Assembly (NCBI RefSeq): GCF_033568475.1
Contig: NC_133122.1
Coordinates: 181,927,449-181,991,448 of the forward strand
Direction of reading: 5' to 3'
DNA from: Henckelia pumila
Taxonomy: Eukaryota > Streptophyta > Magnoliopsida > Lamiales > Gesneriaceae
Length of the DNA: 64,000 nt
Shown here: piece after piece, positions 1 through 11,815 of the stretch
Layout: every line of letters starts with the position of its first letter
Numbering within the stretch: position 1 is the first letter of the stretch
Notes under the pieces: generated by a model
Told to the model about the DNA's origin: nothing
The model's input: the letters and a program-made list of their open reading frames with translations, nothing else
Databases searched by the model: none
Made by a program: the position numbers and the translations under genes

Positions 1-1057
1 TTTCAAGAGAAGAAAAAATCATATCCGGATGGATAATATTCTTTCATTTATACTCAAGATGTGTGTATATTGTGGTAGATCCATTGGTTAATTAAGCAAT
101 TATGGAGGGAGACTCAAATCTTACTCAACGATAATCCTCGTTTCATTAAAAATTGAAACCGATTGATTAGTTTTTGTTTTCTTTTTTGGGTGGGAATGCG
201 TTGGGTTCTTATAACATTGTGTAGCTAAAATTTACTTTTGTTACATAAGATCAATTTCAAACATTCCCTAAGATGTGTAGTTGGTAATGGTACATTTCTT
301 AACCTCTTGGCTAAGATCATTTAAAAGGAAAAGAGAACCAAGTGACCTTAATTATAATAATCGAAAAAATTAATGAAGATAGCGATTATGAATTGGGACT
401 TATCTTTTGGCTAAGATACATTTCTCAACCTTTTGTCGTCATCATCATCGGGGTTTTGGGACAGGTTTGAGGATGAAAATAATATACTTGAACGCATGTC
501 CGAAAGTTTGTACTCAAACCCTCCTGTTTTGGATTTTTCTCGTGATTCTTAAACTTGTTGTAAAAATTATCATCCTGACACGACGTTTATTTTTATTTAG
601 TTTCTATAAGGGTGAATCTGAATTTTCGATTTTCACATGAAGTTGGTGCAAATAACTTCGATTCCGTATAAATTTTATTTAAATTACAAATAAAATAAAT
701 TAGATAATTTCTTTTCTTTTTTTTTTAGGCATAATTTCAAATTGTATTACTAGTCAAGTAAAAAACACAAACGAGATTCATGCCTGGAAAAAAAAAAAAG
801 AAAGGAACATATCATCGTCCAAATAAACTAACACCACTCATAAAAATCTTGCCGTAACTCAAGTGAATCAACCTCGATGACAGCAAACATGAGTTGAGTT
901 GGCTTAATTGATATTTCAATAGTCACCCATTGACCTGCCGGACTTGTGAAGGAAATAGCACTTCCAAATACACCATTGGGGAATGGTGGACTAGCAAACT
1001 AAAGTCAGCCATCATAATCATTCACATTCCCAAAGATATTTCCCCACACAAACAAAT
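1..1057. other. 5' flank of the receptor kinase-HSP70 gene
   Basis: This stretch is AT-rich with homopolymer runs and contains no convincing coding region. Short open frames near 407-640 and 930-1166 have no recognisable domain. It presumably includes the promoter and 5' UTR of the gene starting at 1058, but I see no unambiguous TATA box or transposon end. Confidence 0.5.
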
Positions 1058-4000
1058 ATGTATCCAGATTCAGTTACCTTGGCTACTTTCTGTTTCCTCG
1101 TTGCATTCACGGCTGGTGGTGATCACCTCGCCGGTGATGTTTCGATTAACTGCGGTTCAAAATTAACTTCTGCGGCAAAAAATGGCAGAGAATGGGTCGG
1201 TGATATGCATCCGATGTTGTCTTCTTCATTACAAATAAAGGGCTCCTCAACTGTAGCAAGAAACTCCATCTCAGCTGACACAATTCCTTACACAACTGCT
1301 CGCATCTCTCATTCCGCATTCTCCTACATTTTTCTAGTCAAACCAGGTCAGATATTCATCCGCCTTCACTTTAATCCTGTTCCATATAAAGGTTTCCAAA
1401 GATACAAGGACTTGTTCACAGTTGAAGCTGCTTCTTTCACTTTGCTTCATAACTTTAGTGCTTCGCTCACTGCCGATGCTCTTGGTATGAAATCTTTTGC
1501 CAAGGAGTTCTGTATCAACATTCAAGAAAATCAAATCCTCCATATGGTTTTCTCTAGTCAATCACGACATACTTATGCTTTCTTGAATGGCATCGAGATA
1601 AATTCAGTACCTTCACACCATTCTTATTTACATGGTGGAGGAATCGATAAAACCACTGCACTTGAAATGGTTCATAGACTAAAAGTAAAACAGGATTCTT
1701 TTTGGTCAACTGATGATTCCAATAGCATGTTTGGGATGTGGGAAATGTCTCCCAAAGTAAATGCAGACGGAGTCAACAACGTTACATGGAAAGTATCTGT
1801 GAGCGTGGGATTTAGATACTTGGTGAGACTTCATTTGTCTGAGATGGGACTCAAGATGGCAGAGACAGGAGATCTAACTTTCAAAATTTTCAGTGCCGAA
1901 TTTACGGCTGATGCAGATGTTGTCATGGTTGTTGAGAGGGGTAGCAATGGTAATCTGAGGTACAAGGATTATCTGGCGATGATGAAAGGGCGGAAAGAAG
2001 AATGTAAGCGTGACCTATTGATATACCTCAAATCGAATGATCAACTCCTGGAACCAAATAGGCCCCTTGTGGGATTTGAAATATTTAAAATCAGCAATCC
2101 TGACAATAGCCTTGCTTCTCCAAATCCAATACCCTTAGCACCGGATTCGCCATCCTTGAACATCTTAACTTCTCTATCAGTTCTAGGACACAGAAATGCA
2201 CTTGCAACCATTTTGGTAGCTGTACTTGCTTTGATAAATATCAGTGTTTGTAAGTTGCGAGAGATTTCAGAAGCTAACAGAACAAAGGAGGAAAATAAGA
2301 CATCACCCAGAGCTGGAAGAATCTGTCGTCACTTTTCGTTGGCCGAGATAAAATCAGCAACCAGAAATTTTTCGAGTGAACATATCATTGGAAAAGGTGG
2401 ATTCGGTAATGTTTTCAAAGGCCTCATTGATAATGGCAAAGAGATTGTTGCCATAAAGCGGTTAAAGCCAAGCTCTACGCAAGGAGCACAAGAGTTTTTG
2501 ACCGAGATCGAAACACTTTCTGAGCTGAGACATGTGAATCTAGTACCTCTGATTGGCTACTGCAATGAGCCTGGAGAAATGATTATTGTTTATGAATACA
2601 TGTCTAATGGAACGCTTGCTGACCACCTATACAACCATGTGAGAAATAATAGATCTATTTCATCTCTCAACTGGAAGCAATGCCTTAACATTTGCATTGG
2701 TGCTGCTAGAGGACTAGACTATCTGCACACAGGCCATAGAATTATACACCGTGATGTAAAGGTTTCCAACATCCTGTTGGATGAAAATTTGACAGCTAAA
2801 GTTTCAGACTTTGGCTTGGCCAAACATGAAAACATGACTGATTTGCATAGCTTCGTTAGTACAGATGTTAAAGGAACACATTGGTACGTAGATCCATATT
2901 ATTTGAACAATCGGAAACTAACGAGAAAAAGTGACACATATGCCTTTGGTGTAGTGTTGCTGGAAGTGCTATGTGGAAGACCACCATTCGATCCAAGGGT
3001 TGCACAAGATGAACAGATTCTGATTAAGTGGACTAAAGATAAGATAAGTAAAGGAGAAGTTGATCAGATTGTATCATCGAGTCTGAGGGAAGAAATTTCA
3101 CCAGTTGGCCTCAAAATTTTTGTGAAACTTGCTGAAAGGTGCTTGAATGGTGAACCAAAGAAACGGCCAACAATGGCCCAAGTTGTGCTAAAACTAGAGT
3201 CCATTCTTAAACAACATGAAAGAATGAGACACGTAGGACAAAATGAGACAAGAAATGTTGTTGATGATATCTGTCCACCTAATGATGCAACCAACACAGC
3301 AGTAGACTCAGATGAAGGAATAGAAGAAGCTACAGAGGCTAGAAAAGGAGAAGTTTCAGCGATTGGTATAGATTTTGGGACTTCATACTCTTGCGCTGGT
3401 GTGTGGCAACACGACCATGTCCATGTCATTAGCAATGACCACGGTTACTTAACAACGCCATCTTATGTCGGATTTTCAGAATATGAACAGCTCATCGGTG
3501 ACGCCGCCAAGAAACAAGCCAATAGGAATTCAGCAAACACCGTATTCAACTTTAAGAGGTTGATTGGTGGGAGATTCAATGATGCCACAGTGCAGAAAGG
3601 TAGCGAGTTGCGGCCCTTCAAGCTCGTTGCTGGATACAACGATAAGGCCATGATTGAAGTGAATTACAAGGGTGAACAGAAGCAATTTTCACTGGAGGAG
3701 ATCTCTTCCATGCTGTTATTGAAGATGAGGAAAATTGCTGAAACATACCTTGGTTCATCTGTGAAGAATGCTATAGTTTCTGTTCCTGCTTACTTTAACA
3801 TTTCCCAGCGTAAAGCTATCAGGGATGCTGGAGCAATTGCTGGTCTCCATGTGATTCGTATCATCAAGGAACCAACAGCTGCAGCCCTTGCCTATGGTCT
3901 TGACAAGAAATTAACCACTGCTGATGAGAATAATGTTTTGGTTTTCGACCTTGGTGGTGGTAACGTTAACGCCTCTCTTTTTACAATCGAGCAAGGCATT

Positions 4001-4915
4001 TTCGAGGAGAAGGCAGCCGTAGGCTGCACCCATCTTGGAGGTGAAGATTTTGATGACAGGATGGTGATGCACTTTGTTCAGGTATTTCAGCAGAAGAACA
4101 AGATCAACATTACCAGAAACCAAAGAGCTGTCAGTAGATTAAGGAGCGCCTGTGAAAGAGCAAAGAGAGTACTCTCATCCGTTAATCTAGCCAACATCGA
4201 ACTTGACAGCCTGCATCAGGGTATTAACTTCTATTCCTCCATTTCTCGAGCCAAATTCGAGGAGCTTAACATGGACTTGTTCATGAAGTGTATGGAACCA
4301 GTTGAGAAGTGTCTGAGGGATGCCAAGGTGGACAAGAGCAGTGTCCATGATATAGTACTTGTTGGTGGCTCCACTAGAATTCCCAAGGTCCAGCAATTGT
4401 TGAAGGACTTGTTCAATGGGAAAGATCTGTGCAAGAGCATTAACCCTGATGAGGCCGTCGTTCGTGGGGCTGCTATCCATGCTGCCATTTTATGCGGCGA
4501 GGGAAGCGAAAAGCTGCAGGATGTCTTGCTTCTGGAGGTGACGCCTCTGTCCTTAGGTGTAGAAACTGCTGGCGGTGTTATGACAGTGTTGATGCCCAGG
4601 AACACCATGATTCCGACCAAGAAAGAGCAGATCTTTACTACTTACATTGACAACCAGCCTTCTGTGTTGATTCGGGTGTACGAAGGAGACAGAGTTAGGA
4701 CCAGGGACAACAACTTGATCGAAACCTTGGAGCTCTCAGGGATTCCTCCTGCTCCCAGAGGGGTTCCTAGGATTAGGGTGTGCTTTGACATCGATGCCAA
4801 CGGTATTCTGAACGTGTCCGCCGAGGACGAAAGCACAGGGCAGAAAAGCAGAATCTTTACAGGACACTCTTATGTTTGCATTCCATCCAATTACACAATC
4901 GCTCGAATATGCTGA
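1058..4915 (+). CDS. Receptor-like kinase (malectin/FERONIA type) fused to a truncated HSP70
   Basis: A single intronless frame of 1285 residues joins two families. Residues 1-20 look like a signal peptide. About 25-350 resemble the malectin-like ectodomain of CrRLK1L receptors (INCGS and WVGD near the start, GFEIFKISN near the end). About 380-398 is a short hydrophobic membrane segment. The kinase spans about 435-710: glycine loop GKGGFGNV at 445, VAIK lysine 467, HRD aspartate 566, DFG aspartate 584. The usual DPEY after the activation loop reads DPYY (Tyr614). A linker of about 55 residues leads to an HSP70 of the cytosolic HSC70 type starting at GIDFGTSYS (Asp772), with the lysine equivalent to K71 at 833, VGGSTRIPK, the interdomain linker near 1155-1161, and most of the beta substrate domain to about 1266. 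The alpha lid and EEVD tail are absent, and an unrelated tail of about 18 residues closes the frame. In DLGGGTFD the Thr and Asp are Asn969 and Asn971. CrRLK1L genes are often intronless, whereas plant HSC70 genes usually have an intron, which suggests a retrocopied HSP70. Expression is unproven. Confidence 0.85.
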   Translation: MYPDSVTLATFCFLVAFTAGGDHLAGDVSINCGSKLTSAAKNGREWVGDMHPMLSSSLQIKGSSTVARNSISADTIPYTTARISHSAFSYIFLVKPGQIFIRLHFNPVPYKGFQRYKDLFTVEAASFTLLHNFSASLTADALGMKSFAKEFCINIQENQILHMVFSSQSRHTYAFLNGIEINSVPSHHSYLHGGGIDKTTALEMVHRLKVKQDSFWSTDDSNSMFGMWEMSPKVNADGVNNVTWKVSVSVGFRYLVRLHLSEMGLKMAETGDLTFKIFSAEFTADADVVMVVERGSNGNLRYKDYLAMMKGRKEECKRDLLIYLKSNDQLLEPNRPLVGFEIFKISNPDNSLASPNPIPLAPDSPSLNILTSLSVLGHRNALATILVAVLALINISVCKLREISEANRTKEENKTSPRAGRICRHFSLAEIKSATRNFSSEHIIGKGGFGNVFKGLIDNGKEIVAIKRLKPSSTQGAQEFLTEIETLSELRHVNLVPLIGYCNEPGEMIIVYEYMSNGTLADHLYNHVRNNRSISSLNWKQCLNICIGAARGLDYLHTGHRIIHRDVKVSNILLDENLTAKVSDFGLAKHENMTDLHSFVSTDVKGTHWYVDPYYLNNRKLTRKSDTYAFGVVLLEVLCGRPPFDPRVAQDEQILIKWTKDKISKGEVDQIVSSSLREEISPVGLKIFVKLAERCLNGEPKKRPTMAQVVLKLESILKQHERMRHVGQNETRNVVDDICPPNDATNTAVDSDEGIEEATEARKGEVSAIGIDFGTSYSCAGVWQHDHVHVISNDHGYLTTPSYVGFSEYEQLIGDAAKKQANRNSANTVFNFKRLIGGRFNDATVQKGSELRPFKLVAGYNDKAMIEVNYKGEQKQFSLEEISSMLLLKMRKIAETYLGSSVKNAIVSVPAYFNISQRKAIRDAGAIAGLHVIRIIKEPTAAALAYGLDKKLTTADENNVLVFDLGGGNVNASLFTIEQGIFEEKAAVGCTHLGGEDFDDRMVMHFVQVFQQKNKINITRNQRAVSRLRSACERAKRVLSSVNLANIELDSLHQGINFYSSISRAKFEELNMDLFMKCMEPVEKCLRDAKVDKSSVHDIVLVGGSTRIPKVQQLLKDLFNGKDLCKSINPDEAVVRGAAIHAAILCGEGSEKLQDVLLLEVTPLSLGVETAGGVMTVLMPRNTMIPTKKEQIFTTYIDNQPSVLIRVYEGDRVRTRDNNLIETLELSGIPPAPRGVPRIRVCFDIDANGILNVSAEDESTGQKSRIFTGHSYVCIPSNYTIARIC

Positions 4916-4956
4916 TGGCCCTGTTACACAATCGCTCGAATATGCTGGTGGCCCTG
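4891..4956 (+). repeat. 33-bp tandem duplication at the fusion gene stop codon
   Basis: Two copies of a 33-bp unit (4891-4923 and 4924-4956) differ at one base. The flanking words TATGTTTGCATTCCATCCA at about 4871 and 4959 make a larger imperfect repeat of about 87 bp. The stop codon of the upstream ORF (4913-4915) lies inside copy 1, so the last residues of the protein are repeat-encoded. Confidence 0.9.
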
Positions 4957-4982
4957 TTATGTTTGCATTCCATCCAGTTACA

Positions 4983-5853
4983 CGGATTGCATGTATCCAC
5001 TCGCAGATGTATCAATTCCAACAAGTCATTTCTCTCACAAGTCGAGCTCGACTACTATGATATCATTTTTTGTACTCGGTATATTCACACCAGTTCCGTT
5101 ATTTAAGTGGTTTACACATCAATTTTATGATTTATGGTACCAAAATAAGTTTAGGTCGTATTTGTAAACTCAAAAAATAAGTGATTATGAAGTCCATGAT
5201 AATTTATTTTTAAAATTTGCAAACACTGTCTTGATCCGCTATGAAAATAAGAACGATCTCCTTACTTAACAAGGGAGCAAACGACATTAAGTGTTAACTA
5301 TAGAGCTCACGCAGTGAAACTCAGTTAATAGTAAAATCCTCAAAGTTAATTGTAACTATAACCAACTTTTAGTTGGATAGCAAAATGTTTAACCAATCGG
5401 AATTTCATTTTTTCGATTTGAATTTTGAAGGTTAAAAGAAAAAGAAAAAAACAAAACATTTGGCTTTCTCATGCCAAATTTACTCATTAATCCTCAAAGC
5501 AATAGATGTCAAAAAAAAAAATTTTCTGGAAGTCATAAAACAATATTTATAATTTGAATATGGTCTTTTATAAAACTTGAGTCAAAAGTCAGATAAAACA
5601 AATATATGTGATCAACTAATGTTTCATTTTAGGCATATAAATGGTTTCTCTAATTTCTTAATACTTTTAATAACCATAAAAATTATATATCATTCATTTT
5701 GGTCGGTGTGGTGGCTTCGAGGACAAGTCAAAGCTAGTCACCGCCCCTTGTTTTATATTTCTCCTCCGGGTTCTTCTATGGTGGATCTGGGCCATTCATT
5801 GGCCCGCGCTCCACACACAAATTGTATGGGGCCCGGGCCAATGCATGTTGGAT
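4983..5853. other. Intergenic, no gene seen
   Basis: AT-rich sequence with A- and T-runs. From about 5700 it becomes GC-richer and looks like part of an older repeat, because the same character resumes after the LTR insertion at 7325. The open frame at 5577-5918 has no recognisable domain and overlaps the LTR boundary. Confidence 0.5.
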
Positions 5854-5858
5854 GCTAC

Positions 5859-7319
5859 TGTCATGCCCCGAGATTAAGACGTGTCACCGGCGTTGTTTCA
5901 AATTCACACAAATTATAAAACAACCAGCCTCGTAGTACAGTATAAACCAAACCAGTCTATTATCATAAATAAACTTCAAAACATTGTCTTTACAACTCGA
6001 TAAATCCAAAATAATAAAACGATTGCGGAATCGTCTAAAAATTTAATAACAAAATATTAAAGCAAAAATCCCAATAATAAAAAAACGAAATTTAGTCTTA
6101 TTATTCCTCTATCACCATCCCCAAAACATATCTTGTTCACGATCCTCTAAATCGCCATCTTCATCATCTGGAAGGGGAAAAGTAAGGGGGGTGAGTGTTT
6201 TGGAAAACACTCAGCAAGTGGGGGCCGATCGATCATATCAAATATATACATATATATATTTATCTCAAAACTTATAATATATTCCATAACAAAACATTTC
6301 TTTCATGTCCCAACAAAGCATAACAAAGCATAATATCATCATAACAAAATAGACATGATTTACATACTTTGGCCAGACACTGAAATTCCTCTCATTAATC
6401 GTGGCTAACTGATCAGTCCCCTATATGTAATCCCTCTAAGGGGTGAGGTCATGGAACGGTTATTATTACCCACCGAATCAGGGCCATAACATAACATGGT
6501 TCGGAAATTCCCTTTCCACTCTTAATTTGAGTCATAACAGTGTCAAAACATACTTATAACAAATTCATCAAGAATATCAATTACATAGCGAAATTCGAAA
6601 GAATATCATGAACGATCGAAATTTTAAATCATACATAAGGTTTTAAAACTAAAGCCCACTTACCGTAGATGTGTACAGAAATCAATAACCTTGCAAATCC
6701 TGGACCAAAACTTCAATGGAAATTCGGAAGTACTTCTCGAAACACACTAATCTGTGAACCAACCAAAGCAAGCCCTTTTCTTTCTTTAATTTATTCCCAA
6801 TTCACGAAAGTGATCTGACAAACCTTGAGAAATTTTACTCTCTCAAATCCCTAGGATACGTGTAACTAGGAAAAAGTGGTTGGAAAATCCCTTAGGCCAC
6901 TTGCAACCAAAAGTTGACTAAACCAACCGAAAGAAAATAAGGAGAAAAGTGGACAGAAATTGACTCTATTGCTTAGGCTGCTACACGAAAATATGGAGAT
7001 TAAAAGAGAGAATGAGTGATTTTCCTTAAACTTTGAACCTCTATTTATAGGCACACAATAGGAGTTTGAGATTGACTAGGATAGTGACTTTCAAAATTTG
7101 AATTCAAATCTATCTCCCAAGATTTGACCACACCTAGATCTTGATCACCTATCTTAATAATATTTTATCAAGATACCCAAAATTATATTCTATCTCCAAC
7201 ACTATCTCGATGACATAAAATATACTAATATTAATTATCATAAATTAACTATTATCACAAATAAATAATTAAATAATAAAAGATCCTAAACGTAATTTAG
7301 AAAAATTACGGTTTTCACA
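5859..7319 (+). mobile_element. Solo LTR (1461 bp) with 5-bp target duplication
   Basis: The sequence begins TGTCATGCCC and ends TTTTCACA, the usual TG...CA of an LTR. It is flanked on both sides by GCTAC (5854-5858 and 7320-7324). No internal region or second LTR is next to it, so recombination between two LTRs has probably removed the body. A TATA-like CTATTTATAGG at about 7041 favours the plus orientation. The family is not assigned. Confidence 0.85.
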
Positions 7320-7472
7320 GCTACACCGAGTGAAATTCACCCGGGTTCTCCTCCCATCCATAAGCCGGCCTTTTGGCGATCAAAACCCCATGGTACATTA
7401 AATATTGCATTAGATGACATAAAAATCATTGCATTCTTTGATTTTTTTTAAGCCAATTAATTAACACAAAAA

Positions 7473-7640
7473 CTCATGTGAGACGATCTAACTGATAAAT
7501 TTTATGCGATGGGTCTCCTATTTTGGTCACTCATAAAAAATTCTTATTTTTTATGGTAAAAAAATATTATTTTTTATTGTAAATATAAAAAAAGTTGACT
7601 CATCTTACCTATAAAAATCCGTAAAATCGTCTCACAAGAG
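7473..7640. mobile_element. MITE with GTGAGACGAT terminal inverted repeats
   Basis: The left end reads CTCATGTGAGACGAT and the right end, reverse-complemented, reads CTCTTGTGAGACGAT. The body is about 168 bp of AT-rich sequence. This end type is common in eudicot MITEs. A clean target duplication was not identified, so the exact ends are approximate. Confidence 0.6.
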
Positions 7641-7679
7641 CCATACTCATTAATTAAATAGTATGTCCATAAAAATTAT

Positions 7680-7829
7680 GGGAAAGTCTATGCTACCCAA
7701 GGGAACTGCCATTGGGGTAGCGTGGCAGAGTATGATTGGTTAAAATCAGTGGGCCCCACTAATTTTAACCAATCACGAATTGTCACGCTACTTCAAGGGC
7801 AGTGCCCTTGAAATAACATAGACTTTCCC
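7680..7829. mobile_element. 150-bp Mutator-like MITE
   Basis: Terminal inverted repeats start GGGAAAGTCTATG and end CATAGACTTTCCC, and the inner sequence is also largely self-complementary (AACCAATCA and TGATTGGTT). The flanks AAAAATTAT (7671-7679) and AAAAATTAC (7830-7838) make a 9-bp duplication with one mismatch, the length typical of Mutator-like elements. Confidence 0.8.
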
Positions 7830-7838
7830 AAAAATTAC

Positions 7839-8703
7839 ATACTTATGGGCACATGGTCCCTCTCCTTAATTAAATGAGTAGCTCGATTCCCCAATATCCC
7901 CATATTTGTTTTTATTTCATCACAAAAAGTCAAATATTTTTTTTTTTTTGCATTGATCGATTCTCCTACACACCGACGGGCGGTGCAAAATTCTTCATAT
8001 GGGGCCAACCTCAATTTTATTTTATTTTATTTTAAAAAAAACTGAGGTAGATAAAATCATAAAAGCTCCCAATCATATCTTATGTTCACCATATATTTAT
8101 TAACAATATTAGTTGGATAATTTTTAGGGAAATTGTAGTTTGCCTCCTATATATTTGTTTATCTCTGGGATGCTGACGTGATACTACATAAATTTGAGTG
8201 TTAAAGACAAAAAAATTAAGAGAAAGATCAAAATCACAAATAGAAAAACGTATCGAACCGTAGTAGAATTAACCTCATGCTTGTGCATGCATAATGAAGA
8301 AAACCCACACAAAATTAATCTTGGAAGGAGTACTTTTTGTTGGAAGTGAGAGAGATTAATTAAGGACAAAATTATATTTCTATGCATTCGAAGGAAAATC
8401 ACGTGCTCCACCTCCCCAATATAATTAAAATATTAAAATCAGATCACACACACTGGTGTGTATCTGTGCGTGCTCGATCATCAGTTAATTTTCCTGTTAT
8501 TAATTAATAAATTGTATATATATACGAAGCCTCATCTTCTCCAATTAATCTTCTATCAGTACTACTAATCAAAATTCTCATTAATCTGGATCTGCTCTGT
8601 AAATTCATACCCATGCATGGGTATTAATTAATTAATTGAATTCAGCTAGCATAGTTATATTATATGCTCCATAATTAAATCTATATATATACGATAATTA
8701 AAA
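7839..8703 (+). promoter_or_regulatory. SnRK2 upstream region with G-box and TATA candidate
   Basis: This 865-bp AT-rich stretch precedes the SnRK2 start codon and contains no gene. It holds a perfect CACGTG G-box at 8400-8405, about 300 bp upstream of the ATG, and a run of alternating TA at about 8514-8524 that could serve as TATA box. G-boxes bind bZIP and bHLH factors, including ABA-response factors. That this one is used is inference. Confidence 0.45.
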
Positions 8704-10910
8704 ATGGACAAGTACGAGGTAGTGAAGGATTTGGGAGCTGGAAATTTCGGCGTGGCCAGGCTCTTGAGGCACAAAGAAACCAAGGAACTGGTGGCCATGA
8801 AATACATCGAACGTGGCCATAAGGTACGTATTAATTATACAATTTGTAATATTATATGATCACTCTCATCCCATCATATCTTTTTAATTTTCTTAATTTC
8901 TTGTTTACATGCAGATTGATGAGAATGTGGCCAGAGAAATCATAAATCACAGATCGCTCCGACATCCCAACATAATTCGCTTCAAAGAGGTGCGTACGCT
9001 ACAGATCAAACCATGTTCAATTCTTTAAAATAATTATTTTAAGAATTTTGATTCACAATTAATTGTGTGCAGGTTGTGTTGACACCAACACATTTGGCTA
9101 TCGTGATGGAATATGCGGCCGGCGGAGAATTGTTCGATCGAATCTGTACCGCCGGTAGATTTAGTGAAGATGAGGTCGGTCGTCTGTTATTTTATATTTG
9201 TACGTTTTGACTTACATGAATTGTGTGTATTTTGAGTATTGGGATATATATTGATTGAATTATATATATATATATGGGACTGCAGGCCAGGTACTTCTTT
9301 CAGCAGTTGATTTCTGGAGTTTGTTACTGCCACTCCATGGTGAGTGTACATTAACATGTACAGTCAATTAATTGTCTCTCTCTCTCTCTTTATTGTATAA
9401 TATGATTGTATTTCATCTTTGCAGCAAATATGTCATAGGGATTTGAAGTTGGAAAATACTTTACTAGACGGCAAGCCAGCGCCTCGCCTCAAAATCTGTG
9501 ATTTTGGTTACTCCAAGGTATTCATTTCATCACAAAAACTTTTTTTTTTTTTGGACATATGTTGCTCAACTCGGTCCATGAAAAATATTACTTTTCATTT
9601 TACCCATATTGATCGAGTCACAAATAAATATTCGTGAAACCATTTCAAACTACCTAATTTCATTGTGTTGACTAATTTATTGTTTAAATAAATTTCATGA
9701 AACTAAAAAAAAAATGTTGTTTATCCAGTCATCTGTATTGCATTCGAGGCCCAAGTCAACTGTCGGCACACCGGCATATATAGCGCCCGAAGTTCTCCAT
9801 CGTCGAGAATATGACGGAAAGGTAATCAAGTTTTGCAAGAAAAATATAGATTAAAAAATTTTCAACAATTTTAATAATTGTAGATCCAATACAAAATTTT
9901 ATATTTAAAAATAAAATAAAATCAAAGATTTCTCATTTAGAGATGAGGGGACTGCTCAATAAGGCAGTGTTTCCAAATTCTTAACAAAAAAATTATTATA
10001 GAATTCTTTACAAAGCTTTTAAAAAAGAAAAATACATAATCAATTTCTTTTAAGCATTTTCAAATTACTATCAGCAAACGTTTGTTCAAAGTTTGCCTCG
10101 GCATTGACATGGATGCTTAATAACATTACATTAAAATTCTTTAATTTGGAATAGATGGCAGATGTGTGGTCATGTGGAGTCACACTTTACGTGATGCTGG
10201 TGGGAGCTTACCCTTTTGAAGATCCAAATGACCCCAAGAATTTCAGAAAAACAATTTCGGTACGTGAGTATAATTTGCATTTACAAATTCACAACTATTC
10301 GAAAAATACAATATATCAACTTCAATTCTTCTTACTCTTCAGAGAATTATGGGTGTTCAGTACACAATCCCAGATTACGTCTATATTTCTCAAGATTGTA
10401 GGCACCTATTATCGCGTATTTTCGTCGCGCATCCTTCCCGGGTATGCGTCTACATTCCTCCTCGCATTCCATGATTAGACTGATATTTCATATATGAATA
10501 ACACGTTATTACTAAATCAAGAGTCAATTATCTATACATTAATGATTGCCGTAAAACGACTTTAACAAGTGTAAATTTACATGCAGAGAATCAGCATAAA
10601 AGAGATAAAAACCCATCCTTGGTTCTTGAAGAATTTGCCAAAGGAACTAACTGAAACTAATCAAACAGCATACTACCAGAAGGATGATCCGAGCTTTTCC
10701 CTACAAACCATTGATGAAATAATGAAGATAGTTGCCGAAGCCAAATCTCCACCTCCCTCATCTAGACCAGTTCCGGGCTTCGGTTGGGGAGGAGAAGTTG
10801 ATCAAGAATGGGAGTCAGACATAGAAGAAGAAGATGACAATGAAGATGAGTACGATAAGCAAGTGAAGCAGGCTCATGCAAGTGGAGAGTTCCATCTTAA
10901 TTCAGCATAA
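8704..10910 (+). CDS. SnRK2: SnRK2 protein kinase, subclass I type, nine exons
   Basis: Nine exons read into a 354-residue SNF1-related kinase 2: 8704-8823, 8915-8989, 9073-9174, 9286-9339, 9425-9517, 9729-9821, 10155-10259, 10343-10441 and 10587-10910. All junctions are GT-AG and all introns are phase 0. The protein starts [18 protein letters not shown], with VAMK lysine in exon 1, HRDLKLEN and DFG in exon 5, [12 protein letters not shown] in exon 6, and the helix after the kinase domain ([17 protein letters not shown]) in exon 9. The tail is rich in Glu and Asp ([15 protein letters not shown]) and lacks the extra ABA box, which fits the osmotic-stress, ABA-independent subclass (SnRK2.4/2.10-like). 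These kinases phosphorylate substrates in osmotic and salt stress. All catalytic motifs are intact. An AATAAA lies at 10931. Orthology to one particular Arabidopsis member cannot be settled by eye. Confidence 0.97.
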
Positions 10911-11815
10911 TCTGAATATTGCATTTAACAAATAAATCAAGTTTGGAAGCATGTACGAGTACAATATATAAGCAATAATATTCAGTGTATTTAAATTTCT
11001 AATCTTCCTGCCGTTTCTTAAAAACATGTCATGCAACCTGTTGCATCATGCTATCCTGATAGATTACATGTATATGTCATTTTTTAAAATCTCTCAAAAT
11101 GTTCACAATAATCTGTAACAACTACTCGATGTTACGATGTACTGCATCAAAGTTACATTATGCATAGAAATTTACAACAAAGACTACTAACAAAATGAAT
11201 GAAGCATATGTTTAAAACAAAACAACAGAACAGCTACATTGTCCTTCATCGCAGATATATATATCGTGGATGAATTAACATAATGTCCCTGTAAATTTGT
11301 ACATAGAAATTCCTACAGTATAGTAAGTAGGTTCATAGTCTGTTGCCAATTTGTGAAGAGAACAAACAAAAACGAGAGGAAAACTTTACACAAAATCTCA
11401 ATGTCGGCAAGCCGAGCATGTTTGAACATACCTTTCGCAAGATTTCCTCAAGGTCAAACATTCTTTGATACATTAGATGTTTTTCTTCCCAATTTTATAG
11501 TAATTTATAATTCCTTCTAACCTCTTCCTATGGCCTTTTTTTCAACCCCTTCTCTTCTTTGGCACTCATTTAGAACCAAGTATCACAAGTCGTTAGTGTA
11601 TTGATACTATGAGCCAAGAATCTCGGCAGAAGCTTCAGATAGATAGCGACACGACACAACTTCAAGAATCAGAGGCCCGGTATATCACGGTCGTTCTCGA
11701 AATATTAGTATAATACTATGTTGAGGACTTGATTTCTTCAGTTTCACGCAAGCTTCTCAACAAATGTTGGTAGGAATTCATATATGTATATAAGCATTTG
11801 ATGGACAGGTTTCTA
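10911..11815. other. Convergent 3' intergenic region
   Basis: About 900 bp separate the stop codons of the SnRK2 gene (+) and the ferrochelatase gene (-). The region should contain both 3' UTRs. I see no further gene and no transposon ends. AATAAA at 10931 is a candidate poly(A) signal for SnRK2. Confidence 0.6.

Noticed and set aside
4187..4620. Antisense open frames under the HSP70 part
   Set aside because: They are mirror frames of the strongly conserved sense coding sequence and have no domain of their own.
5577..5918. 113-residue open frame
   Set aside because: It crosses the boundary of the solo LTR and has no recognisable domain.
8184..8411. Minus-strand open frame in the SnRK2 upstream region
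   Set aside because: No domain or neighbouring splice structure; composition is that of the flanking AT-rich DNA.
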